A DNA stretch of 44,938 bases from an uncultured bacterium. Lineage in GTDB: Bacteria; Pseudomonadota; Gammaproteobacteria; Burkholderiales; Burkholderiaceae_E. Under the pieces are notes generated by a model. That model made no database searches. It was not told the DNA's origin and saw only the letters and a program-made list of their open reading frames with translations. Positions 33,001-41,576 of the stretch are shown piece by piece. The position numbers were made by a program, and so were the translations under genes. The stretch's first letter is position 1. Every line of letters starts with the position of its first letter. The stretch is from contig CAIPNM010000077.1 of assembly GCA_903866395.1 (NCBI GenBank), positions 1 to 44,938 on the forward strand, in the 5' to 3' direction.

Positions 33001-34173
33001 TTACTTGCAGGAATCGGGTGCGTGTGAATCGAGCAGCGTGCGCTTGCCGCCCTTGATCTGAATGATATAGGCAGGCAGTTCGGAATCGCGGTCCTTGTCG
33101 AAGCAGACCTTGCCGGTTACGCCGTCGAGTTCAACCGTGCGGAGCGATTCGCGGATGGCGGCACGCTCTTCTTTCAGCTTGGCCGGATCGCCGGTGACTT
33201 TCGCGCGCCGCATCGCATCGGCGTAGGCATACACGATGTCATAGGCCGACGCGTCGACGTGGTGGGCGCCAGTCTTATTGATGCCGCGCTTACCTGCTTC
33301 GTCGAGAAACTTTTTCTCGAAGGCACGGGTGCGGTCATTGAGATCCCACCAATACCACGACACAAAGATCGCCCCCTCGCCATCGGGCCCCAGCACCTTG
33401 GCAATATCGGGGTCTGCAAAAATCTGCGACCCGATCAGCACGCTGTTGTGCCCCTGACGACGCACTTCCTTCATCACCTTGATCGCGCCCTCGGGCAGGC
33501 CGGCAAAGGCGACCACGGCAGGCGTGTTGCCCTTCAGTTTGGTGATGTGAGGCGAGAGGTCGGTAGCATTGGTGGCGAAGCCCTCAGCGGGAATCACCAG
33601 TTTCCAGCCCGATTTCTCGAGGAGCGAGGGCATCCAGCCCGCCAGCGCCTTACCCACGAACTCGTCGCTGGGGTACATGACGGCAGCGGTTTTGCCCGAC
33701 ACACCACCCTTGGTCTCCAGCGTTTTCAGGAGACGGCCGAACTGCTTGCCCTCATCCTCGGTCACACGAAAGGCCCAGTTGCGGTCTTTGGTGAGACCGG
33801 GAGCAGAGGCTGCGTTCGGCACCTGTACGATCTCAAGCCGTTCACCCGCTGCAAAAGCAACCTGCGCTTCCTGGCTGGAGAACGGACCGACGATTCCCAG
33901 CGCCCGCGCATCCTGGGTGAATTTTTGCGCCGCCACCTGGGCGTTTTTCGCTTCGCTCCCAGTGTCGAATTTCTCGATCCGCAGTTTCTTGCCATTCACC
34001 CCGCCCGCGGCATTGATCTCCGCCACTGCGATGTCAACCGCGACCTCAGTCCCAATACCAACGCCCGCATAGCGGCCGGTTTTCGCGTGCGTGAGTCCCA
34101 GCACCAAATCCTGAGCGGCGAGCGGCCCCGCCGCAGCCAGCGCAACAGCCAATACGATTGCCTTGAGCTTCAT
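33001..34173 (-). CDS. Branched-chain amino acid-type ABC substrate-binding protein
   Basis: This 390-residue periplasmic protein has a signal peptide (MKLKAIVLAVALAAAGPLAA) and the LivK-type fold: LTHAKTGRYAGVGIGTEVAVD, AEINAAGGVNGKKL and IVGPFSSQEAQ. Two cysteines near the C-terminus (VCFDKD and DSCK) may form a disulfide. It is last in the operon, sharing one base with the livF stop. LIV-type proteins in Burkholderiales also bind aromatic acids, urea and amides, so leucine is not assured. Confidence 0.92.
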   Translation of the reverse strand: MKLKAIVLAVALAAAGPLAAQDLVLGLTHAKTGRYAGVGIGTEVAVDIAVAEINAAGGVNGKKLRIEKFDTGSEAKNAQVAAQKFTQDARALGIVGPFSSQEAQVAFAAGERLEIVQVPNAASAPGLTKDRNWAFRVTEDEGKQFGRLLKTLETKGGVSGKTAAVMYPSDEFVGKALAGWMPSLLEKSGWKLVIPAEGFATNATDLSPHITKLKGNTPAVVAFAGLPEGAIKVMKEVRRQGHNSVLIGSQIFADPDIAKVLGPDGEGAIFVSWYWWDLNDRTRAFEKKFLDEAGKRGINKTGAHHVDASAYDIVYAYADAMRRAKVTGDPAKLKEERAAIRESLRTVELDGVTGKVCFDKDRDSELPAYIIQIKGGKRTLLDSHAPDSCK

Positions 34174-34889
34174 CAGTGTCTCCTTTCAGACGATCCGAGA
34201 TAAGCGGCAGCGATCCGTGGATCGCCAAGAATGTCGGCAGCGGGCCCGGACATGGCCAGCCGCCCCAATTCAAGCACATAGGCGCGATGCGCGCATTGAA
34301 GCGCCATCTGCGTGTTCTGTTCGACCAGCAGCATGCTGAGCCCGTCGCGATTCAATTCGCCGATCAGATCGAACAGCGCGCGCACCAGAAGCGGGCTCAA
34401 TCCAAGCGAAGGCTCATCAAGCATCATCAGCTTCGGACGCGACAGAAGCGCCCGACCGATAGCAAGCATCTGCTGCTCACCGCCCGACAGGACGGACGCA
34501 AACATGTCGCGGCGGCGGGCGAGGTTGGGAAAGCGCTGATAGATGTGATCAATTTCCCGTGTAGGGTCGTCGCGTCGCGAGTAGGCACCCATCAGCAGAT
34601 TGTCGTGCACCGTGAGGCTGGTGAAGATCTGCCTACCCTCTGGCACCAGCACCAGGCCGCGCGACACCCGGCTCGCCGCAGACGACCCGGCGACCGACTC
34701 TCCGTTGAACAAAATTGCCCCGCTCGCAGGGCGCACCAGCCCCTGCACCGCCCTGAGCAGCGAGCTCTTGCCCGCGCCGTTAGCGCCCAGCACGGTCACG
34801 ATCTCGCCCGCCTCGACCGTGAGGTCAAGGCCGCGCACGGCGCGGGTGGCGCCGTAGGTGACGTCAAGCGCGCGAACCTCAAGCAGCAT
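34173..34889 (-). CDS. livF: LIV-type ABC transporter ATPase LivF
   Basis: This 238-residue ATPase has Walker A GANGAGKSS, the signature LSGGEQQM and Walker B LMMLDEPSLGLSP. It is the second nucleotide-binding subunit of the importer. Its start overlaps the livG end by 11 bp and its stop shares one base with the binding-protein start. Confidence 0.94.
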   Translation of the reverse strand: MLLEVRALDVTYGATRAVRGLDLTVEAGEIVTVLGANGAGKSSLLRAVQGLVRPASGAILFNGESVAGSSAASRVSRGLVLVPEGRQIFTSLTVHDNLLMGAYSRRDDPTREIDHIYQRFPNLARRRDMFASVLSGGEQQMLAIGRALLSRPKLMMLDEPSLGLSPLLVRALFDLIGELNRDGLSMLLVEQNTQMALQCAHRAYVLELGRLAMSGPAADILGDPRIAAAYLGSSERRH

Positions 34890-35631
34890 CGGTGGCTCCT
34901 GCGCTGCTCCCTAAATAGGCCTCGAGCACCGCCGGATCGCGGCGCACCCCATGGTTGTCGCCGTCGTAAATCTTGCGTCCGAAATTGAGCACCACCACGT
35001 GGTTACAGAAGCTGTGTACAAAGGGCATGTCGTGCTCCACCACCAAAATGGTGACCCCGCGCGCCGACACCCGCTCGAGCAGCTGCCGAAGCTCGTCGGT
35101 CTCGGCGCCGTTCAGTCCGGCCGCAGGCTCATCGAGCAGCAGTAGCGAGGGCTCTGCAAGGAGCGCGCGCACGACCTCAATGCGCTTCTGAATGCCGTAC
35201 GGCAGTTCGGACACCACCATGCCGTCGTAGGCATCCAGCCCGGCATCGGTAAGCGCCGCCCGGGCCTTTTCAGTCGCTCGCCGCCCCCAGGCGGGAGCAA
35301 GCGGGTGACGCCGGTGGTGTTCGCCCAGCATCACGTTTTCAACCGCAGACAGGTGCGGCATCAGCCGGATATTCTGAAACGAGCGCGCCAGACCCAAGCC
35401 GATCCGCTGGGCCGCGGTAACGCCTGCCGAGTCGGTGCCACCGATCAGGATGCGCCCTGAATCCGGTGTGTAGACGCCGCTGATCAGATTGAACACGGTG
35501 GTCTTGCCCGCACCATTCGGACCGATGAGCGCAGTACGGCTGCCGCTTGGCACGGCAAAGCTCAGGTCTTCAATCACCTGGAGCCCGCCAAAGGCCTTAC
35601 TGACCGATTCCAGCCTGAGCGCGTCAGCCAC
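34879..35631 (-). CDS. livG: LIV-type ABC transporter ATPase LivG
   Basis: This 250-residue ATPase has Walker A GPNGAGKTT, the LivG-style signature LPYGIQKRIEV and Walker B LLLLDEPAAGLN. It starts with GTG behind a strong GGAGGAG Shine-Dalgarno sequence and overlaps livM by 8 bp. Confidence 0.94.
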   Translation of the reverse strand: MADALRLESVSKAFGGLQVIEDLSFAVPSGSRTALIGPNGAGKTTVFNLISGVYTPDSGRILIGGTDSAGVTAAQRIGLGLARSFQNIRLMPHLSAVENVMLGEHHRRHPLAPAWGRRATEKARAALTDAGLDAYDGMVVSELPYGIQKRIEVVRALLAEPSLLLLDEPAAGLNGAETDELRQLLERVSARGVTILVVEHDMPFVHSFCNHVVVLNFGRKIYDGDNHGVRRDPAVLEAYLGSSAGATDAA

Positions 35632-36502
35632 GCTGAGCTCCTCCGGTCGTGCGACCCAGCAGACGCTCGATCATGGTTCGGGTGATAAGCCCCTGCGGCC
35701 GCCAGATCATGAGGAGCACCACCGCAACACCAAACACGATGAACCGCCCCGACTCGAGCGGCTTGAGAGAAGGATCCAGCGACGCAAGATAGCGAAGCAG
35801 TTCCGGCACGAGCGTAAAGAACAGCGCACCCGACACCGGTCCCCACACCGTCTGCGTGCCGCCCATCAGCACGTAGAGCAGCACATAAATGCTGAACAGC
35901 ACGCCGGTTCCCTGCACGTCAATGAAGTTGAATTGGTGAACGAGCAGCGCACCGCCCACCCCTCCCACAAATCCGCCCAGCGTGAACGCTGCAACCTGCG
36001 TGGCACGAAGATCAACACCGAACAGGCGGGCAACGCTTTCATCGTCATGGATGGCGCGGACCGACAGTCCGAAGCGGGTAGACATGAGCCACGCCGCGCC
36101 AGCCACCACTGCAATCGTGACGGCCACCACCGCACCCAGCCCAGGCCACGCGATGACCGACAGCCCCGCCGCGCCTCCCAGACCCGGCCAGTTGAGTAGA
36201 ACGCCCCCGACCACCTCAGCGAACGCGAACGTGGCAAGCACCATATAGACCCCGCGCGTACGGAGAATGGGAAACGACACTGCAAACGCGATCAGCGCGG
36301 CAAGGAGGCCCCCCGAGGGCACTGCTACCCAAAGCGGCAGCCCGTGTAGCGACGTGAGCGCACCCGCTGTGTAGGCGCCCAGCAGCACAAAGCCCGCGGA
36401 ACCGAGATTGAGGAGCCCCGCCGCCGCTGGCAGATAGACCGAGTAGGCGATGATGATGTTGATGGAAAGGACGGCGATCAGTCCCTCGAGATAGCCGCTC
36501 AT
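35624..36502 (-). CDS. livM: LIV-type ABC permease LivM
   Basis: This 292-residue inner-membrane permease has multiple hydrophobic segments, the conserved LNLGSAGFVLLGAYTAG region and the cytoplasmic EAA-like loop FGLSVRAIHDDESVARLFGV. The start MSGYLEGL was chosen because its ATG shares one base with the livH stop (TGATG); the longer open frame lies over livH. Confidence 0.93.
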   Translation of the reverse strand: MSGYLEGLIAVLSINIIIAYSVYLPAAAGLLNLGSAGFVLLGAYTAGALTSLHGLPLWVAVPSGGLLAALIAFAVSFPILRTRGVYMVLATFAFAEVVGGVLLNWPGLGGAAGLSVIAWPGLGAVVAVTIAVVAGAAWLMSTRFGLSVRAIHDDESVARLFGVDLRATQVAAFTLGGFVGGVGGALLVHQFNFIDVQGTGVLFSIYVLLYVLMGGTQTVWGPVSGALFFTLVPELLRYLASLDPSLKPLESGRFIVFGVAVVLLMIWRPQGLITRTMIERLLGRTTGGAQRG

Positions 36503-37416
36503 CAGAATTTGCCTTTGCCGATGCGCGACGCGCCGAACAGACCCGACGGCCTGAACACCAGGATGACAAGCAGCAGCCCCCAGACCGGAATCTTCTCGAT
36601 TTCGGCGCCGAAAAAGCTGATGGCGAGCACCTTCACCAGGCCCACCAGAAGACCGCCTGCGATCGCACCCCAAACATTGCCCAGCCCACCCAGCACCATC
36701 CCCGCGATGGCATCGGTCGCAATGGCGTCGCCCATAAACGGTGTGACGGTTCCGTAACTCACCGCATACAGAATGCCCGCAAGTGCCGACAAGACGCCGG
36801 TGATCACGAACACCAGCGGTACCAGGCGTTGAACCTCGACGCCCATCAGTGTGGCCGCATCTGGGTTCTCTGCGATCGCGCGCAACGCCCGCCCGATGCG
36901 GGTGCGCGAGAGCAGCGTCTGAAGGGCCGCCACCAGGGTAATGGCGAGAAACAGCGCAAAGAGTTGCGGCAGCCCAATGACAAACCCCGCGATCGTCAGA
37001 TCGGTGTTACGAAAGGGCAGCTCGAATCGTTGGGGGTCGCCTCCCCAGAGGCTCATCGCAAGGTGCTCGAAGACGATGAGAAAACCCAACGAACTGACCA
37101 GTGGCAACGCGTGCTCGGTGGCATCGCCGTAACGGGTTTTCATGTAGCGATAGGTGAAGCGCTCGATGAGGAGCGACGCCAGCACCGCCGCCAGCACACC
37201 GAGCGCGAGTGCAGGCAGCCAGTGCAGGCCCAGCGCGAGGGGGTGGGCACCCGGCGTGAGAAGCGCCCAACCCAGCATTGCCGCCACCATGAAGAGCGCC
37301 GGAATGGTGAAGTTGAGAAAATTAAGCATGCCGATCGTGAGCGTGAAGGCCACGGCAACGAAGGCCAGAATGCCGCCCAGCATCAGGCCGTTGATCAGTT
37401 GCTGAATCAGCAGCAT
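36502..37416 (-). CDS. livH: LIV-type ABC permease LivH
   Basis: This 304-residue inner-membrane permease has the LivH opening QQLINGLMLGGILAFVAVAF, the loop TRIGRALRAIAENPDAATLMGV and the C-terminal LVILVFRPSGLFG. The ATG at 37416 follows GGGTGG; a GTG three codons upstream (37425) is an alternative start. It lies 34 bp after the luciferase-like gene and is cotranscribed with it. Confidence 0.93.
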   Translation of the reverse strand: MLLIQQLINGLMLGGILAFVAVAFTLTIGMLNFLNFTIPALFMVAAMLGWALLTPGAHPLALGLHWLPALALGVLAAVLASLLIERFTYRYMKTRYGDATEHALPLVSSLGFLIVFEHLAMSLWGGDPQRFELPFRNTDLTIAGFVIGLPQLFALFLAITLVAALQTLLSRTRIGRALRAIAENPDAATLMGVEVQRLVPLVFVITGVLSALAGILYAVSYGTVTPFMGDAIATDAIAGMVLGGLGNVWGAIAGGLLVGLVKVLAISFFGAEIEKIPVWGLLLVILVFRPSGLFGASRIGKGKF

Positions 37417-37450
37417 GCGCGCCACCCGAAAGCGATTACCGCCCGCCCCA

Positions 37451-38635
37451 TCAATTGATCTCCGCTATTTCAGGGCGCGCAGCGGCGAGGCGACGGTTGA
37501 CCGCAGGCATCACCTCGGTTGCGAGCAGCGTCATGGAGCGCATCCAGCCCTCGCGCCACCCCGGATCGGCGTAGTCGTAGCCCAATTGCAGGAGGGTACC
37601 GAAACCGCCCGTGATCTCATGGTGCTCAAGAATGAGGTCAACCACCTGATCAGGCGTCCCAACATACCAGGACCGATGCTCGATCATCGAGGCGGCGTCG
37701 CCTGTGGCATCGGTTGGTGCGGCCGGCCGCTTGAAGAGATCCAGGGACCCCGAGCGCCCGATCGTTTTCATGAAGTGGCGGTCCCAGAACTGCCCCATGC
37801 AGCCATCACGGGCTGCGCGCCGCGCGTCGGATGCCGATTCGGCGACGTAGATGTCACGAATATGCCGCCAGCGCGCGCGTGCCGGTGTGCGCCCGGACTG
37901 TGCGGCCCCCTCGCAGATGCCCTCCCAGTGGAGCGACATATGCTCGGGCGCGACATGAAAGGACAGCGGAATGTAGCCGTGCTCACCCGCCAGCCGCATC
38001 GACGCCGAGCGCGGCATGAACCCGGCCAATGCAATGCGCGGCCGGGGATCGCCATAGGGCTCAATGTGCCAGATGTAGCGGTCGTCATAGGCTGGCCGAT
38101 GCACCTGCCAGAACTGGCCGTCGAACCGATCGGGCCCGCCAGGCTTCCAGCAATCAAGAATGATGGCGAGCGCCTCGCGCGCCATGGCGGTGTGCTGATC
38201 GGCTCGCGGATCGACGCCGTACAGCTGAAAATCGGTCCCGGTGCCCCCTGATCCGAACCCGAACATCAGGCGGCCGCGCGCAAGATGGTCTAATTGCGCG
38301 AGTTCGAGCGCCAGCCTGACCGGATGCGAGTTGTAGAGCACCTCCACGCCGGTGCCGAGGCGGATCTGCGAAGTGTGGCCGAGCGCCCGAGCGATCACCT
38401 GCTGAGGCGACGCGATAGGCTCCCAGGGCGTGGTGAAGTGCTGCCCTATCCAGGCTTCTGAATACCCCAGACGATCGGCTGCGCACAGCACGTCATGGTT
38501 CCAGTCGAGCGCATCAGCGAGCGGCCGACCCGGCAGGCTGGCAGGCATAAGAAAGAGGCCGAGCTCGATTCCTCCCTGCTCACTGTCGGGGACTGAACCG
38601 TTCAATTGGCGATGGTGAGCGAGACCGAAATTCAT
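37451..38635 (-). CDS. LLM-class (luciferase-like) flavin-dependent monooxygenase
   Basis: This 395-residue TIM-barrel protein is of the bacterial luciferase superfamily: LGLFLMPASLPG, AADRLGYSEAWIGQHF, LGTGVEVLYNSHPVRLA, GRLMFGFGSGGTGTDF and the C-terminal YVGTPDQVVDLILEHHE. Such enzymes use reduced FMN and oxygen to open rings or cleave C-S, C-N or C-C bonds. It heads the six-gene LIV operon, so it probably acts on the imported compound. The start MNFGLAHH was chosen; the frame stays open 40 codons upstream into the control region, and no Shine-Dalgarno sequence was seen. Confidence 0.88.
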   Translation of the reverse strand: MNFGLAHHRQLNGSVPDSEQGGIELGLFLMPASLPGRPLADALDWNHDVLCAADRLGYSEAWIGQHFTTPWEPIASPQQVIARALGHTSQIRLGTGVEVLYNSHPVRLALELAQLDHLARGRLMFGFGSGGTGTDFQLYGVDPRADQHTAMAREALAIILDCWKPGGPDRFDGQFWQVHRPAYDDRYIWHIEPYGDPRPRIALAGFMPRSASMRLAGEHGYIPLSFHVAPEHMSLHWEGICEGAAQSGRTPARARWRHIRDIYVAESASDARRAARDGCMGQFWDRHFMKTIGRSGSLDLFKRPAAPTDATGDAASMIEHRSWYVGTPDQVVDLILEHHEITGGFGTLLQLGYDYADPGWREGWMRSMTLLATEVMPAVNRRLAAARPEIAEIN

Positions 38636-38711
38636 GAATGGCAAGAGGTGAGCGCAACCTGAACCGCGCGGGAGTCTACCCTCAAACGCAGGGTCAACAC
38701 GAGACGTTTTT

Positions 38712-38741
38712 ACGATCATCAAGCGGCCCAGGCTTGATCGT
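38712..38741. promoter_or_regulatory. Bulged inverted repeat in the divergent control region
   Basis: ACGATCA plus AAGC (38712-38718 and 38721-38724, separated by TC) mirrors GCTTGATCGT (38732-38741). It lies about 80 bp upstream of the luciferase-like start and may be an operator for the minus-strand operon. Confidence 0.35.
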
Positions 38742-38773
38742 GCCCAATTCCCCAAACCTACCCAGGTCTTGAA

Positions 38774-38807
38774 CGGGATGGACCAGGGTATCCCCTTGGG
38801 TATCCCG
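38774..38807. promoter_or_regulatory. Repeat cluster in the divergent control region
   Basis: GGGTATCCC occurs at 38786-38794 and 38798-38806, spaced 12 bp. An outer inverted pair, CGGGAT (38774-38779) and ATCCCG (38802-38807), encloses them. A near-perfect inverted repeat flanks the wider region: ACCCAGGTCT at 38760-38769 and AGACTTGGGT at 38865-38874. This looks like the operator region of the divergent binding-protein and LIV operons. No regulator gene is in the window. Confidence 0.45.
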
Positions 38808-38902
38808 CTTCGTGCAGAATAAGCGACTCAGGCTCCCAACTGCTAGCGCCCTCCCGTGCCAAGCAGACTTGGGTCTTATGAATAATATTTGAGGAGATTC
38901 CC

Positions 38903-39928
38903 GTGACCTTATCCCGCCGCGTCTTCAATAAGTTGGCCGCTCTCGGATGTGCAGCGATCACCACAGTCTCCCTGCTTGCCACGTCGACCGCGGCGGCTCA
39001 AAGCAGCCCGCGCGAACTCAGCGTGATCGTATTTCCAGGCGGCTTCAACTGGCCCATCTGGGTCGCGCAGGAAAAGGGAATTTTTGCCCGCCATGGCGTG
39101 AAGGTGAACACCGTCGACACGCCCAACTCGCGCTTTCAGCTCACCGGCATGATCGAAGGCAAGTTCGACATCGCGATGACCGCCATCGACAACCTGATCG
39201 CCTATCGTGAAGGCCAGGGAGGTATCGATGCGGATGCCAGCGAGCTGATCGCGGTAATGGGCGCTGACAACGGCTTTCTGCGCCTCACCAGCGTACCCGA
39301 GATACGTAGCCTCGCTGAGTTAAAAGGCAAGCAGCTATCGGTCGACGCGCTCACGACCGGCTATGCCTTCGTGTTGCTGGAAATCCTGGCCCGCAACGGT
39401 CTGATGCTCGACCGCGACTACACCACGGTCGCAGCCGGCGGCGTGCTTCAGCGATATCAGTCGCTGCTCAAGAAAGATCATGCCGCCACCATGCTGATTT
39501 CACCGTTCGAGGTCATGGCCAAAACCCAGGGCTTCAACGTGCTGGCCGATGCCGACACCGCGCTTGGCGACTACCAGGGGCTGGTAGCCGGCGTTCGAAA
39601 AACCTGGGCCAAGCAAAATGCACGCGACCTGGTAGGTTTCATTCGCGGCTATCGCGAGGCGCTGAACTGGCTCTATGACCCCGCCAACAAACAGCCAGCG
39701 ATTGATCTGTTTGTTGGAAAGGTAAAGGGCGCCACCCCGCAAAGCGCGGCCACCTCGTACGACGTGCTGCTAAATCCCAAAACTGGCTTTACCCGCGATG
39801 CAAAAATCAGCGAAGCTGGCACCCGCACCGTGATTGAACTGCGGGAGAAATTCGGCAAACCCGCTAAGAAAATGCAGGGGCTTGCCGCCTACTATGACCC
39901 CACCTGGTACAACGAATCCAGTCGCTGA
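38903..39928 (+). CDS. NMT1/SsuA-like ABC substrate-binding protein
   Basis: This 341-residue periplasmic protein has a twin-arginine signal peptide (SRRVFNKLAALGCAAITTVS) and the NMT1/THI5-type opening FPGGFNWPIWVAQEKGIF, then LAELKGKQLSVDALTTGYAF. It starts with GTG behind a GAGGAG Shine-Dalgarno sequence. No matching permease or ATPase (SsuBC type) is in the window, so it either uses the divergent LIV system or a distant one. It is followed 11 bp later by the aldolase gene. Confidence 0.9.
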   Translation: MTLSRRVFNKLAALGCAAITTVSLLATSTAAAQSSPRELSVIVFPGGFNWPIWVAQEKGIFARHGVKVNTVDTPNSRFQLTGMIEGKFDIAMTAIDNLIAYREGQGGIDADASELIAVMGADNGFLRLTSVPEIRSLAELKGKQLSVDALTTGYAFVLLEILARNGLMLDRDYTTVAAGGVLQRYQSLLKKDHAATMLISPFEVMAKTQGFNVLADADTALGDYQGLVAGVRKTWAKQNARDLVGFIRGYREALNWLYDPANKQPAIDLFVGKVKGATPQSAATSYDVLLNPKTGFTRDAKISEAGTRTVIELREKFGKPAKKMQGLAAYYDPTWYNESSR

Positions 39929-39939
39929 GATCTTCGCCC

Positions 39940-40653
39940 ATGAGCACCAGCCTTACTACCCTGCTTGACGACCTGGTCGCCGCCAATCGCATCCTGGCGG
40001 GCCTCGGTATTGTTGATGGCTTCGGCCACATCAGCGTTCGTCACCCTGACCGGCCAGACCGCTTCCTGCTGTCGCGCTCGCTTGCGCCCGAACTGGTCAC
40101 GCGCGATGACATCATGGAGTTTGAGCTCGACGGCACGCCTGTGGCAGGTGACTCGCGCAAGCCCTACCTCGAACGCTTCATTCACGGCGAGATTCTCCGC
40201 AAGCGCCCCGATGTCAACGCCGTGGTGCACAGCCATGCGCCATCGGTGGTGCCGTTTTCAAGTTCGTCGTCGCGACTGCGTCCGATCTGCCATATGGGCA
40301 GCTTTCTGCGAAACGGGGTGTCGGTCTTTGAAATCCGTGAACGCTTCGGCGCCACCGACATGCTGATCCGGAACGTCGAGCAGGGTGCGGCGCTCGCCGA
40401 CGTCCTGGCCGGCGATACCGTAGTCCTGATGCGCGGCCACGGCTTCTGCAGCGTCGGCCAGACGATCCCGGTCGCTGTGTTTCGCGCGGTCTACACCCAG
40501 AACAATGCCGAACTTCAGAGCCGCACCATGGCGCTTGGCGGAGAAGTCACTTATCTGGACGATGACGAAGCCGCCCTGTCGGAAGCCACCAACCGCGCGG
40601 TGATCGATCGCCCCTGGGGGCTCTGGAAGTCGCGGTTCGCACCCGCCGACTGA
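39940..40653 (+). CDS. Class II aldolase/adducin family protein
   Basis: This 237-residue protein has the zinc site of the class II aldolase fold: His97 and His99 (VVHSHAPS) and His167 (MRGHGF). A Glu in YLERFIHGEI is a possible general acid. Members cleave or decarboxylate small hydroxy-acids or aldol phosphates (fuculose-1-P aldolase, HPA and HCA decarboxylase types). It is cotranscribed with the binding-protein gene. The 182 bp after it contain nothing I can identify apart from the pcp leader. Confidence 0.9.
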   Translation: MSTSLTTLLDDLVAANRILAGLGIVDGFGHISVRHPDRPDRFLLSRSLAPELVTRDDIMEFELDGTPVAGDSRKPYLERFIHGEILRKRPDVNAVVHSHAPSVVPFSSSSSRLRPICHMGSFLRNGVSVFEIRERFGATDMLIRNVEQGAALADVLAGDTVVLMRGHGFCSVGQTIPVAVFRAVYTQNNAELQSRTMALGGEVTYLDDDEAALSEATNRAVIDRPWGLWKSRFAPAD

Positions 40654-40835
40654 CCGCGCGCGCAGGTCCGCGCGCTCGCTCAGGCGTCGGCGATCCAGCT
40701 GACCGGTGCGCGGGTGAACCCGCTGGCTAAAGCGGTTCTGGCGAGGGCGCCCGTGCGCGCACCGTTCGTGCTAACGCTCCTCATCGAACTCTTCTGCGGT
40801 TTCTATGAAGATGCCTCAGTGATCAGGACAAAAGG

Positions 40836-41576
40836 ATGGCCCCAAAGCCCAGCTTGCAGAATCCTCCGGCTCGCACATCTGTAGGCCGAGTGCTGGTCAC
40901 CGGTTTTGAACCGTTTGACGGGCATGTGCTCAACGTCTCCTGGGAGGTCGCGCGTGCCCTCGATGGCCGACTGATTGCAGCCGGCGGCGCTGATCGCCCG
41001 TTTAAGGTCATCGCCGCTCAGGTGCCTTGTTGCTTCGGTCGCTGCATTGAAGAGACCAATCGCCTCATCGACACGCTCGCCCCTGATCTGGTGATTGGTC
41101 TTGGCCAGGCGGAGGGGCGGGCTGATATCACAGTTGAGCGCGTTGCACTCAATTTGCGCGATGCGCGGATCGCCGACAACGCCGGTCGTCAGCCGATTGA
41201 TGAACCGGTGGACGCAACGGGCCCCTACGCCTATCCCAGCGGGCTGCCGCTTCGGGCAATGCTGCGTTCGCTGCAGAGCGATGGCCATCCGGTTTCCCTT
41301 TCAAACAGCGCCGGCACCTTTGTCTGTAATGACCTCTTTTACGGTCTGATGCATCGACTCGGCCACGGGCCCGTCCGTGGCGGTTTCATCCATCTGCCCA
41401 TTCTCCCCGAGCAACGTCGAAACGAGCGCGAGCGTAGCGCCGACCGTGACGATGCCCCGCGCACCTTCAGTGCGCAAACCCCGGCACTCTCCCTCGAGGT
41501 GCAGGTCGCCGCCCTGGAGGCGGCCATTGCCTGCGTATTGGCCCAGCCGTTACGTTCTCCTGAGGAATCATCATGA
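40836..41576 (+). CDS. pcp: Pyrrolidone-carboxylate peptidase (pyroglutamyl peptidase I)
   Basis: Pcp removes N-terminal pyroglutamate from peptides. The 246-residue product has the full catalytic triad: Glu93 (GLGQAEGRADITVE), Cys164 (GTFVCNDLFY) and His186 (GGFIHLPILPEQ). It is about 30 residues longer than typical enzymes because of an N-terminal leader and a C-terminal tail. Its stop overlaps the next gene (ATGA). Coupling to a racemase/isomerase-family gene rather than to peptide genes suggests that it may hydrolyse a small cyclic amide here. Confidence 0.92.
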   Translation: MAPKPSLQNPPARTSVGRVLVTGFEPFDGHVLNVSWEVARALDGRLIAAGGADRPFKVIAAQVPCCFGRCIEETNRLIDTLAPDLVIGLGQAEGRADITVERVALNLRDARIADNAGRQPIDEPVDATGPYAYPSGLPLRAMLRSLQSDGHPVSLSNSAGTFVCNDLFYGLMHRLGHGPVRGGFIHLPILPEQRRNERERSADRDDAPRTFSAQTPALSLEVQVAALEAAIACVLAQPLRSPEESS

